Shown in pieces: positions 17,644 to 25,173 of a stretch of 64,000 nt of DNA. The DNA comes from Thiomicrorhabdus indica. Its GTDB lineage: Bacteria > Pseudomonadota > Gammaproteobacteria > Thiomicrospirales > Thiomicrospiraceae. The stretch spans positions 2,433,001-2,497,000 of the forward strand of contig NZ_CP033040.1 in the NCBI RefSeq assembly GCF_004293625.1, written 5' to 3'. Under the pieces are notes generated by a model. That model saw nothing but the letters and a program-made list of their open reading frames with translations. It did no database searches and was not told the origin of the DNA. Position 1 is the first letter of the stretch; the number at the start of each line of letters is the position of its first letter. The position numbers and the translations under genes were made by a program.

Positions 17644-17737
17644 AGTTTCTTTTTCATGCTCCCTTTCATGAATTAGAACCGAATAAACCAAACTGTTAAC
17701 CTATCAAACACTTCGGAGAGAGCTCAATGCGATCTCT

Positions 17738-18133
17738 TTAATGTTGAAACAAACGATGAACTACTTGATGTATTTCTCGTTCTAGTGCTCGGTTTAAAGT
17801 TCGTTCTACACGGTGTGGCGACGAATGTTGCCCAGAATGATACCCTTTTGAATAGTGATGATGGTGAGGTTTTTGATACGAATTTTTCCAATGTTTACGA
17901 TGAGATGCTTTACCTCTCATAGGGTAGGTTTTGATGGTCACAGTAACCACTTTTTTGCCATAAGGCGTATGTTGCACAATTTTTTTATGTTGAACGATTG
18001 GCGACATTTGGTGATGACTTTTGTAACCATTCCCACCATGATTCCCACCGGCAATGGCCGGACTCATGATAGAAGTCATCCCAAGAGTCAAAACCGTTCC
18101 CAAAATAACATTTTTCATTGCTGACGTTTTCAT
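17738..18133 (-). CDS. Secreted histidine-rich small protein
   Basis: A 131-residue protein with a clear Sec signal peptide (hydrophobic stretch ending SPAIAGG, cleavage near residue 28). The mature part is very basic and rich in His (runs such as KPHHHHYSKGYHSGQHSSPH), with a short helical C-terminus. CTCCTAA before the start, read on the minus strand, is a good ribosome binding site (TAGGAG). I recognise no family. The His clusters suggest binding of Ni, Zn or Cu in the periplasm, or binding to acidic surfaces; this is inference only. No metal transporter is adjacent. Confidence 0.7.
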   Translation of the reverse strand: MKTSAMKNVILGTVLTLGMTSIMSPAIAGGNHGGNGYKSHHQMSPIVQHKKIVQHTPYGKKVVTVTIKTYPMRGKASHRKHWKNSYQKPHHHHYSKGYHSGQHSSPHRVERTLNRALEREIHQVVHRLFQH

Positions 18134-18288
18134 AACACTCTCCTAAGGAACCGCTGATCGAATCAGAGGTTCCCTTATGAACCTGAAAGTTTTGAGCAAA
18201 ACCAAACTCGTATTTCATACAACAATATGAATTAAATTAGGTTTGCCGACAATTTCAGTATGCGTTTGGATTGTGCAAATTTTATGGT

Positions 18289-19476
18289 TCAATCGCCGTC
18301 AACTCTGCCAACAACTTGAAAACAGTTTTGATGCACACTTTTGAATGCTTGATAGGATTTTTGAATATCATACGACTGTATAAATTCAAAGGCCGCTTGA
18401 CCCCATAACACCCTTTTTTCATTATTTTGGAGTATTTCAGCCAAAGCTTCCACCCAAAGCGACTCATCATTAGCTTGGATGACTTGTCCATTTTGACCAT
18501 TTTCAATCAAGCTTTGTGGTCCACCAACATCTGACACCATACACCCCAAGCCACTGGCTTGCGCTTCCATGATCACTTGGCCCAAAGTATCGGTCACCGA
18601 TGGAAAAACAAACACTTCAGATGAGGCATACATTTGTGATAATTCTTCACCAACAATCGGCCCCAAAAAATAAATGTGTTCCGCTCGCAATCGATCTGCC
18701 CATTTTCGGTAACGGCCTTCACCAATCAAAACCAGATCAGCTTCAATGTGATAGGTTTCACGCATCATTTGCCAAACATTCACCAAAAATGGAATATTTT
18801 TTTCAATGTTGATACGCCCGACATAAAGCACTTTTAATCGGGAATCATTCAACCCAAAGGTTTGCCAAATTTGACGATTTTTATGCGCTGGTTGAAATTT
18901 CTGCAAATTGGTACCGGCCGGTAAAACCGAGGTTTTTTCATAGGCTAAACCAATGTCATGCGCCATCACTTCTCGGTAAGCATCTGAACGAGACAGCACC
19001 CATTCAAACGGCTCATAGAAACGTTGCATGACTTTATCCGTTTGTCGTTTTACCCAGTGCAAGCGCGTTAAATCGTAAAGGTAAGCCGGGAAGTCGGTGT
19101 GATAAGTACCCAACATTGGATAACCCAATGACTGAGCAACCGTTTTGGCTTTCCAGCCAAACGGCCCAGGTGTTGAGATATGCACCAAATCCGGCTTAAA
19201 TTGCTGCAAAATGTCAGCAATTGCCGCTTTCTTGCAAAAAACCAAATCCAGTTCTTGATAAAACGGCATAGGCAAACGCCATCGGTATTCTAAATTATGA
19301 ATGTAATCTTTATCAGGAATGGGCTTGGACGTACTGGTAATAATCTGCAAATCAAATTCTGCATCAGTTGCGGCCAACTCGCCCATATCTTGAATAAACC
19401 GTGACACGCCATTTAAATCGCCAAGGGTATCGGTAAACAGACAAACTCTCACAGCATTCTCCTGCACTGAAAACAA
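18289..19476 (-). CDS. Family 4 glycosyltransferase
   Basis: A 395-residue GT-B fold retaining glycosyltransferase. The N-terminal acceptor domain opens with VRVCLFTDTLGDLNGVSRFI and contains HISTPGPFGW and GTYHTDFPAYLYDLT, as in MgtA/PimB-like lipid glycosyltransferases. The C-terminal donor domain has VLYVGRINIEKN and the EX7E-type motif FPSVTDTLGQVIMEAQASG. Such enzymes often add sugars to diacylglycerol or phosphatidyl lipids, which would fit the phosphorus-free lipid gene elsewhere in this window, but the acceptor is not provable here. LPAGTN at 18913 is one of the Pro-Ala-Gly readings of the dispersed palindrome. Confidence 0.87.
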   Translation of the reverse strand: MFSVQENAVRVCLFTDTLGDLNGVSRFIQDMGELAATDAEFDLQIITSTSKPIPDKDYIHNLEYRWRLPMPFYQELDLVFCKKAAIADILQQFKPDLVHISTPGPFGWKAKTVAQSLGYPMLGTYHTDFPAYLYDLTRLHWVKRQTDKVMQRFYEPFEWVLSRSDAYREVMAHDIGLAYEKTSVLPAGTNLQKFQPAHKNRQIWQTFGLNDSRLKVLYVGRINIEKNIPFLVNVWQMMRETYHIEADLVLIGEGRYRKWADRLRAEHIYFLGPIVGEELSQMYASSEVFVFPSVTDTLGQVIMEAQASGLGCMVSDVGGPQSLIENGQNGQVIQANDESLWVEALAEILQNNEKRVLWGQAAFEFIQSYDIQKSYQAFKSVHQNCFQVVGRVDGD

Positions 19477-19564
19477 AGTTTCAGTCTAAAAAAATGCCTT
19501 AATTATTCGATGACATTCCATTGATAAAGTCGCGTCACATTTATGACAAACCTTACCGGCCGGT

Positions 19565-19705
19565 AGAGTTATTCGTAAATTAAAGAGTTGATTGATTTCC
19601 ATATCTGGAGGTGTCGATAGCCAAGGACGGCTATCTTAAAGAGAATAGGAGGTTGAGTTGCGTCTTCTTGAATGAAAATGCATCAACGTGTTTTCATTGT
19701 TTTAT
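19565..19705 (+). ncRNA. Candidate CsrA-binding small RNA
   Basis: Between a glycosyltransferase gene and coaBC. On the plus strand there are three GGA motifs in about 45 bases: CTGGAGG, AAGGAC in the loop of a perfect 7-bp hairpin (GATAGCC at 19616, GGCTATC at 19629), and TAGGAGG. An 8-bp hairpin AATGAAAA/TTTTCATT (19671-19698) follows, with GTTTTATT after it as terminator. This resembles RsmY/CsrB-type RNAs, though it is short and has few motifs. Alternatively it encodes only a tiny peptide after AGGAGG. A promoter such as TTGATA near 19521 is possible. Confidence 0.35.
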
Positions 19706-19731
19706 TGCAAGGTAGGCACTGTATTTTAGGA

Positions 19732-20931
19732 TTACGACTCCGCAATAAACTCCAACAGCTGGCGTGCTTGATCCTGCTTGGAAGAGGAACCCAAAGCCAC
19801 TTCTCGCTCGCGAGTCATTAAAGTCAACGCATTTTCAGACTGATCAAATCCAAGCTTAGCTCCAACTTGATTCGCACAAATCATATCCAAATTTTTCCGC
19901 TGTAATTTGTCGCGTGCATACGCCAACACATTTTGAGTTTCTGCCGCAAAACCCACCACAAACGGTTTATCGTCTTGATTCGCCACCCAAGCCACAATAT
20001 CTGGATTTTTGGTTAAGGTCAGTGTTAATTCATCTGAATCCGAGGACTTTTTGATTTTATGCTCTGCACTCATTGCACTTCGAAAATCGGCTACCGCCGC
20101 CGCGCTAATAAAGACTTGCGATTGCGCATAGCACTGTTTGACTTGCGAAAACATTTCCAAAGCAGAACGCACATCTACCCGATTGACACCGGCCGGTGTT
20201 TTTAAATTAACTGCTCCAGTGATCAGCGTGACTTTCGCCCCCAAAAAAGCAGCTTGTTCCGCAATCGCAAATCCCATTTTTCCAGAGCTACGATTGCCAA
20301 TAAAACGCACCGGATCAATATCTTCAAAGGTAGGGCCTGCTGTAATCAGCAATGCTCGATCTTGCCAAAACTCACCGGCCGGTAACGTTTGTGATAATTG
20401 CTGTTGCGCAAATAACTTCCACGATTCAAAAATTTCTTCGGGTTCAGGCATTCGGCCCGCGCCAACTTCCCCACATGCCTGCTCACCCTCCGCAGGTTCA
20501 AGCACATAAAAGTCGCGACCTTTAAGCACCTGAACATTTTCTTGAGTTGCCGCATTTTGCCACATCAAACGATTCATTGCCGGAGCCAAAACGACCGGCC
20601 GGTCAGTCGCTAAAATTAGGGTACTTAATAAATTATCCGCCACGCCATTGGCAAACTTTGCAATTGAATTTGCTGTTGCTGGTGCCACAACAATCCAGTC
20701 TGCCCAACGCGCCAACTCAATATGCCCCATTCCGGCTTCTTGGTTGGCATCAAATAAAGAATCACGCACCGGTTTTCCAGACAACGCCTGAAAACTAAGC
20801 GGCGCAATAAACTGCTTCGCCCCTTCGGTCATGACCACCTGTACTTGATGACCCGCTTTAATGAATAAACGACACAGTTCCAAGGATTTGTAGGCAGCAA
20901 TGCCACCAGTAACACCTAAAAGGATTTTCAT
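19732..20931 (-). CDS. coaBC: Bifunctional phosphopantothenoylcysteine decarboxylase / phosphopantothenate-cysteine ligase
   Basis: Catalyses steps two and three of CoA synthesis: ligation of cysteine to 4'-phosphopantothenate (CoaB) and FMN-dependent decarboxylation (CoaC). The N-terminal CoaC part shows GVTGGIAAYKSLEL, the active-site region IELARWADWIVVAPATANSIAKFANGVADNLL and PAMNRLMW; the C-terminal CoaB part begins at about residue 190 with ITAGPTFEDIDPVRFIGNRSSGKMG. The ATG at 20931 gives the usual start MKILLG; a TTG two codons earlier is less likely. Three ACCGGCCGGT copies lie inside it. With coaD and coaX in this window, three of the CoA pathway genes are here but unlinked. Confidence 0.96.
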   Translation of the reverse strand: MKILLGVTGGIAAYKSLELCRLFIKAGHQVQVVMTEGAKQFIAPLSFQALSGKPVRDSLFDANQEAGMGHIELARWADWIVVAPATANSIAKFANGVADNLLSTLILATDRPVVLAPAMNRLMWQNAATQENVQVLKGRDFYVLEPAEGEQACGEVGAGRMPEPEEIFESWKLFAQQQLSQTLPAGEFWQDRALLITAGPTFEDIDPVRFIGNRSSGKMGFAIAEQAAFLGAKVTLITGAVNLKTPAGVNRVDVRSALEMFSQVKQCYAQSQVFISAAAVADFRSAMSAEHKIKKSSDSDELTLTLTKNPDIVAWVANQDDKPFVVGFAAETQNVLAYARDKLQRKNLDMICANQVGAKLGFDQSENALTLMTREREVALGSSSKQDQARQLLEFIAES

Positions 20932-21038
20932 ATTCAATTCAGCTTGTTTTTTTAAAATAAAAAATCATTCTACTCGGTCTTATCTTTGGTTAAAGGGTTT
21001 TTCAAGTTCTACCGGCCGGTCATTTTTAGGAAAACAGC

Positions 21039-21590
21039 ATGAAAAAGTTAAATGTTCTCAAATTCAGCCTAAGCGTTTTCATTACGATTTTTATCATTTC
21101 AGCAGTCGATATTTCACACGATTTTAAAGATTTTGGTCATATGAACGCTCATATTTGGGTGGAAATGTTTATGGGGTTGTTATCTTTCATAGCATTTTCA
21201 GTCATTTTGTTATCCATTCGTCAACAAGGAAAAAATCTGGAAACCGCCAATGAAGATCTAACTCAAGTTCAGCAAGAGCTCAAAAAAAGTCATGACAAAA
21301 TACAAAAGCTCGCTGAAGAGTTTTCTCTCATGGTATTAGCACAATTTGAAGAATGGCAACTCACGAATACAGAGAAAGAAATCGGGTTATTACTGCTTAA
21401 AGGTTTAAGTACCGTGGAAATTTCAGAAATTCGCGATACTCGAGAAAAAACCGTTCGCCAACAAGCGTCCAATTTGTACAGGAAAGCAAAGTTAGCAGGC
21501 CGACATGAATTGTCTGCCTACTTTTTTGAGGACTTATTATTGAGCTCAACCTTTACTGAACCCAAACAAATTAATCAAGCTGCACTTTAG
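21039..21590 (+). CDS. Membrane-anchored protein with C-terminal LuxR-type helix-turn-helix
   Basis: A 183-residue protein with two N-terminal transmembrane helices (about residues 7-25 and 42-62), a coiled coil (about 65-100), and a C-terminal GerE/LuxR-like HTH: LTNTEKEIGLLLLKGLSTVEISEIRDTREKTVRQQASNLYRK matches the four-helix DNA-binding unit. This is a one-component membrane-bound transcription factor layout. Its stop codon overlaps that of the convergent sulfide dehydrogenase flavoprotein gene, so it may relate to sulfide metabolism, but that is inference from position. One ACCGGCCGGT copy lies just before its start. Confidence 0.8.
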   Translation: MKKLNVLKFSLSVFITIFIISAVDISHDFKDFGHMNAHIWVEMFMGLLSFIAFSVILLSIRQQGKNLETANEDLTQVQQELKKSHDKIQKLAEEFSLMVLAQFEEWQLTNTEKEIGLLLLKGLSTVEISEIRDTREKTVRQQASNLYRKAKLAGRHELSAYFFEDLLLSSTFTEPKQINQAAL

Positions 21591-22873
21591 CCAAAGGTAT
21601 CATCAAATAGATTCCCTGCCCAGTTAAACATATCTCCATAATTACGGGTGCTCGGGGCACTTGCATAAGGATAGTTTTCTGTACTGACCAGTTGCATTTG
21701 GCCAGTGGAAGCATTGAATTCATACACTGCCGTCAGCCAAGTAGCTTCTGTTCGAGACACTGGACTATAGCAAGCTGAGTTGGTTTTGGGTGCTGGATCA
21801 GGTGCCAATCCAGACAAAGAACGTAACACCGCATCTGCGCAGACTTTGGCTTCTGAGTTCCCTATATGGCCCGCTTTGGGTTGCCCTGTCCCTTGTGAAT
21901 CACCAATCACATAAATATTACTGGCAAGTGTGGATTCATAATTCAACGGGTTAACCGGTGCCCAGTTACCACTATTTAAGCCTGCATCAAAAATAATCTG
22001 TCCCGCTTTTTGATTAGGAATGACATTTAAGACGCTGGCTGAAAGCATTTGCTCTGCGCCGCCATTAACCGAATAAGTTAAAGATTTGGCTTCAGAATTC
22101 ACCGAAGTGACTCTGGCATTTGGAATATAGGCAATCCCATAACGAGCAAATTGTGCTGCAAAAGTTTCTGCCTCAACGGTAAAGTTTGGGTTCTCATCAA
22201 GCACAGTGACTGATGCCCCAAGCCCACGCACATTATTTAATTGATCGGCCACCACACAAGCACGCTCGTAAGGTCCCGGAGGACAGCGATAAGGTGCTGC
22301 GGGAATGGTCAACACAAAACTACCACCGGCCGGTAGACTATCCAATTGCGTTTTGAGCAAATTGGTTTGAACGCCAGCTTTCCAAGCGTGTGGCACTTTA
22401 TTTTCATCATGGCCAGCCACAAAATCAAATTCAATACCCGGCGCCAAAATCAAGCGATCATAACTGAACGCCTGACCATTTGATAATGCAACCGTTTGAT
22501 TGTTTTTATCAATGCTGCTCACTGATGTGTGCAAAATCCGCACGCCACGATTTTGGTGATCTTGATAGCCAAAAGTCAAACTGTCGATGGTTTTTTGGCC
22601 ATTGAGCACCAAGTTACTCAAAATAGGCGAAACATAATTTTCATTCGGTTCAATTAAAGTTACTTGAACACCAATTCCTCCCCACATCTGTAAATATTTG
22701 GCCGCGGTTGCACCAGCAAAACCACCGCCCACAACAATAATATGAGGTAACTCTGCAGCGCTTACGTTTTGCATCACAGCCGGTAACCCAATCGCAGTTG
22801 CCGCACCGAATCCAAGTGATTTCAAAAAGCTACGACGTGAAAAATTTGCGGTTGATAAAGTTTTAGTTTTCAT
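21587..22873 (-). CDS. fccB: Sulfide dehydrogenase (flavocytochrome c) flavoprotein subunit
   Basis: Periplasmic FAD enzyme that oxidises sulfide and hands electrons to a c-type cytochrome. The 428-residue protein begins with a Tat signal (NFSRRSFLKSLG, hydrophobic part to about residue 39). An FAD-binding Rossmann motif IIVVGGGFAGATAAKYL follows, then the FCSD-type segments YVSPILSNLVL, PPGPYERACVVADQL and YVIGDSQGTGQPKAGHIGNSEAKVCAD. The C-terminal FCSD domain is present. The gene lies 9 bases after a cytochrome lipoprotein gene on the same strand, clearly one operon. This is the best metabolic marker in the window and points to sulfur oxidation. Confidence 0.92.
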   Translation of the reverse strand: MKTKTLSTANFSRRSFLKSLGFGAATAIGLPAVMQNVSAAELPHIIVVGGGFAGATAAKYLQMWGGIGVQVTLIEPNENYVSPILSNLVLNGQKTIDSLTFGYQDHQNRGVRILHTSVSSIDKNNQTVALSNGQAFSYDRLILAPGIEFDFVAGHDENKVPHAWKAGVQTNLLKTQLDSLPAGGSFVLTIPAAPYRCPPGPYERACVVADQLNNVRGLGASVTVLDENPNFTVEAETFAAQFARYGIAYIPNARVTSVNSEAKSLTYSVNGGAEQMLSASVLNVIPNQKAGQIIFDAGLNSGNWAPVNPLNYESTLASNIYVIGDSQGTGQPKAGHIGNSEAKVCADAVLRSLSGLAPDPAPKTNSACYSPVSRTEATWLTAVYEFNASTGQMQLVSTENYPYASAPSTRNYGDMFNWAGNLFDDTFG

Positions 22874-22882
22874 AGTTTACTC

Positions 22883-23761
22883 CTAGTCGTCACTTTCATC
22901 GTCGTCGTGATCGTCGTCTTCATCATCATGGTCGTAACTGTCATCATCGTCGTAGTCATCTTCTTCAAGATCATCGTCTCGGTCGTACTCACTTTCGTCA
23001 TCACGCTCATCGTATTCATAATCCGAGTCGGAGCCACTGATTCCTGACAAATAAGCCGCTAAAGCCTGACGTTCTGCCACAGTGTAACCGACCGCTTGCG
23101 CGCCCATAATGTGGGTCACAGGATACTCATTTAATTCTTCGAGAATTTCTGAATAACTTTCACCCAAAATTGAATCCCAACCGTTTACAGATCGACCATT
23201 GGTGCCATGACATTGAAAACATTGCGAAGCCAAGAGACGACCATTCACAGGGGTATAATTCAAGGTATTCGCATAACTGACGCTGTCAGAAGCAACTGAA
23301 ATATCCATATCAGCAAAACCGTCGTTATTCAAATCAACGGCTTCATCTGGCGACATAGGTAATGGAATGTATGCTAAATCCAGCGGTTGCTGCAAATTAA
23401 TCACCGGATTACCATTAAAGGTCAAATTTGTAATAACCTGATTTACAGTTCCCTCATTGGTGACCATCGCAATGCGACAATCGACACTGACTGGCACATT
23501 TAAGGTGAAAGGGTGTTGATCAGTACCATTGAGCACCGAGCTCACTGAAGGATTCGATCCGTTACTGCAATAGGCTTGAATAATCGTGCCGGGAACCGTT
23601 CCGGTTACGGCAACAGTCTGAGTGGTGGTCGTAGTAGGTGCTGAATCAACGGTTGAATCTCCTCCACCTCCACCACAACCTGCCATCAAGACCACAACAG
23701 GAATCGCACTCAGTAGAACAGATTTTTTGGATATTTTTGAATGTTTTATTAGCCTTGCCAT
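22883..23761 (-). CDS. Monohaem cytochrome c lipoprotein with poly-acidic tail, partner of FccB
   Basis: A 292-residue lipoprotein: signal with lipobox MAGC (Cys 29), a Thr-rich linker, a beta-rich region (about 48-170) containing a calcium-loop-like DLNNDGFADMD, then a class I cytochrome c domain with CFQCH (Cys 181, Cys 184, His 185) and a likely axial Met in THIMGAQ (219). The last 49 residues (244-292) are almost only Asp, Glu, Tyr and Ser. As the first gene of the operon with fccB it probably accepts electrons from the flavoprotein, in place of the usual diheme FccA. The acidic tail is unusual and may bind cations or a basic redox partner. Confidence 0.85.
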   Translation of the reverse strand: MARLIKHSKISKKSVLLSAIPVVVLMAGCGGGGGDSTVDSAPTTTTTQTVAVTGTVPGTIIQAYCSNGSNPSVSSVLNGTDQHPFTLNVPVSVDCRIAMVTNEGTVNQVITNLTFNGNPVINLQQPLDLAYIPLPMSPDEAVDLNNDGFADMDISVASDSVSYANTLNYTPVNGRLLASQCFQCHGTNGRSVNGWDSILGESYSEILEELNEYPVTHIMGAQAVGYTVAERQALAAYLSGISGSDSDYEYDERDDESEYDRDDDLEEDDYDDDDSYDHDDEDDDHDDDESDD

Positions 23762-23910
23762 AGATACTCCTTAAGCTGTGCCATCGTCATTAGCTCCAAA
23801 GAACCAATAGAATTTCAGCTTTTAGTATCTATGCTAACAACCCACAAAAATAGAGGACAAAAGACGATTTTCACAAACGTCCAATACGAAAAAGAACTTT
23901 TAAAGAATAT

Positions 23911-24297
23911 TTAACTCAATAACTCATCAAATGGTTCAAATGCCATAGGTCGTCCTTTGGCATTCACAGCGACACCAATGAATTTCGATTTCACCATTAA
24001 TTGATCATCCGTTTTGCGATGCAAATTTTGCACAAATGCATATTTGATACGTGACTCACGTACTATCTCAACCGTAATATAGAAATCATCTCCCGGTTTC
24101 AATGGGGCTTTGTATTCCAGTTCTGCTTTCAAAACCATTAAGTTGATTTCCTGTGCCGCCAATTCAGCAAAATTTACATTGATTGAGTGCAAAAATTCAT
24201 GACGTGCATGCTCCATATAATGCTGATAAATGGCATTATTAACGACCCCTTGCAAATCACACTCATAATCACGCACTTTCAAATCAATGGAAAACAT
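23911..24297 (-). CDS. Acyl-CoA thioesterase, hotdog fold (YbgC/FadM-like)
   Basis: A 128-residue single hotdog-domain thioesterase predicted to hydrolyse acyl-CoA or acyl-ACP. The signature VRDYECDLQGVVNNAIYQHYMEHAR contains the catalytic Asp region of 4-hydroxybenzoyl-CoA thioesterase-type enzymes, with the expected strand YKAPLKPGDDFYITVEI after it. It lies divergent from radC with about 58 bases between starts, so both promoters share that gap. Substrate length is not predictable. Confidence 0.87.
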   Translation of the reverse strand: MFSIDLKVRDYECDLQGVVNNAIYQHYMEHARHEFLHSINVNFAELAAQEINLMVLKAELEYKAPLKPGDDFYITVEIVRESRIKYAFVQNLHRKTDDQLMVKSKFIGVAVNAKGRPMAFEPFDELLS

Positions 24298-24355
24298 TGC
24301 AAAACCTCACACTTTTAATTAACATTTTGATTATATTTCAATTTAGGAGACGACA

Positions 24356-25036
24356 ATGTCGATATTGGATTGGCACGAGAATGACCGTCCTCGCGAGAAA
24401 CTCCTAAAGTTTGGAGCCAATAGTCTAACCGATGCCGAGTTACTTGCGATATTTTTGAGGGTCGGCGTACAAGGCAAAAGTGCTGTCGAGCTTGCACAGG
24501 ATTTACTTGATCATTTTGGCTCTTTGCATAATTTATTAACAGCCAATCAAACAACCTTTTGTAAAGCCAAAGGTTTGGGCAGTGCGAAATTTGCACAACT
24601 CAGCGCAGTGCTCGAAATGTCTCGTCGCCATTTTGAATCGGGGTTGCAACAGCTGGATGCTTTTACCTCTCCCGAATTAGTCGCACGTTTTTTAGAACAT
24701 CAAATCGGCCACCATCATCGCGAACGCTTTGGCGTGTTATTTTTAAATCAACAACATGAGCTAATTGAGTACCAAACGCTTTTTGAAGGCACAATTAATC
24801 AAGCTAGCGTCCACCCCAGAGAAATCGCCGAAGCTGCTTTAAACACTCATGCCGCCGCAGTTATATTAGCGCACAATCACCCAAGTGGCGATCCCTCGCC
24901 AAGCGAGGCAGACATTCACCTGACAAAGCAAATCCATAACGCCTTAGACTTATTCGATATTCGAACACTTGACCATATTGTCTTAGGTGATACCGGCCGG
25001 TGGAGTTCTCTTGCAAAACTTGGCAAAATGCCCTAA
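24356..25036 (+). CDS. radC: RadC-family JAB1/MPN protein
   Basis: A 226-residue protein of the RadC/YicR family. The N-terminal helix-hairpin-helix part (about residues 1-90, [31 protein letters not shown]) is followed by a JAMM metalloprotease-like domain with the motif [15 protein letters not shown]. Originally called a DNA repair protein; the true activity is not established. AGGAG precedes the ATG. The end of the gene holds an ACCGGCCGGT copy read as Thr-Gly-Arg, one of only two copies not read as Pro-Ala-Gly. An incomplete copy lies after the gene near 25098. Confidence 0.93.
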   Translation: MSILDWHENDRPREKLLKFGANSLTDAELLAIFLRVGVQGKSAVELAQDLLDHFGSLHNLLTANQTTFCKAKGLGSAKFAQLSAVLEMSRRHFESGLQQLDAFTSPELVARFLEHQIGHHHRERFGVLFLNQQHELIEYQTLFEGTINQASVHPREIAEAALNTHAAAVILAHNHPSGDPSPSEADIHLTKQIHNALDLFDIRTLDHIVLGDTGRWSSLAKLGKMP

Positions 25037-25173
25037 TTCACATCACTTGAATTACGTACTTCAACTTAAGTCATAAAACTTTCGAATAGCTGTAAACCAC
25101 CGGCCATATTTCTGTAACAAAAGACCTCTAAGATTTCCCCGATTTCTAATTCAACATCTCAATGGGGAAAACA

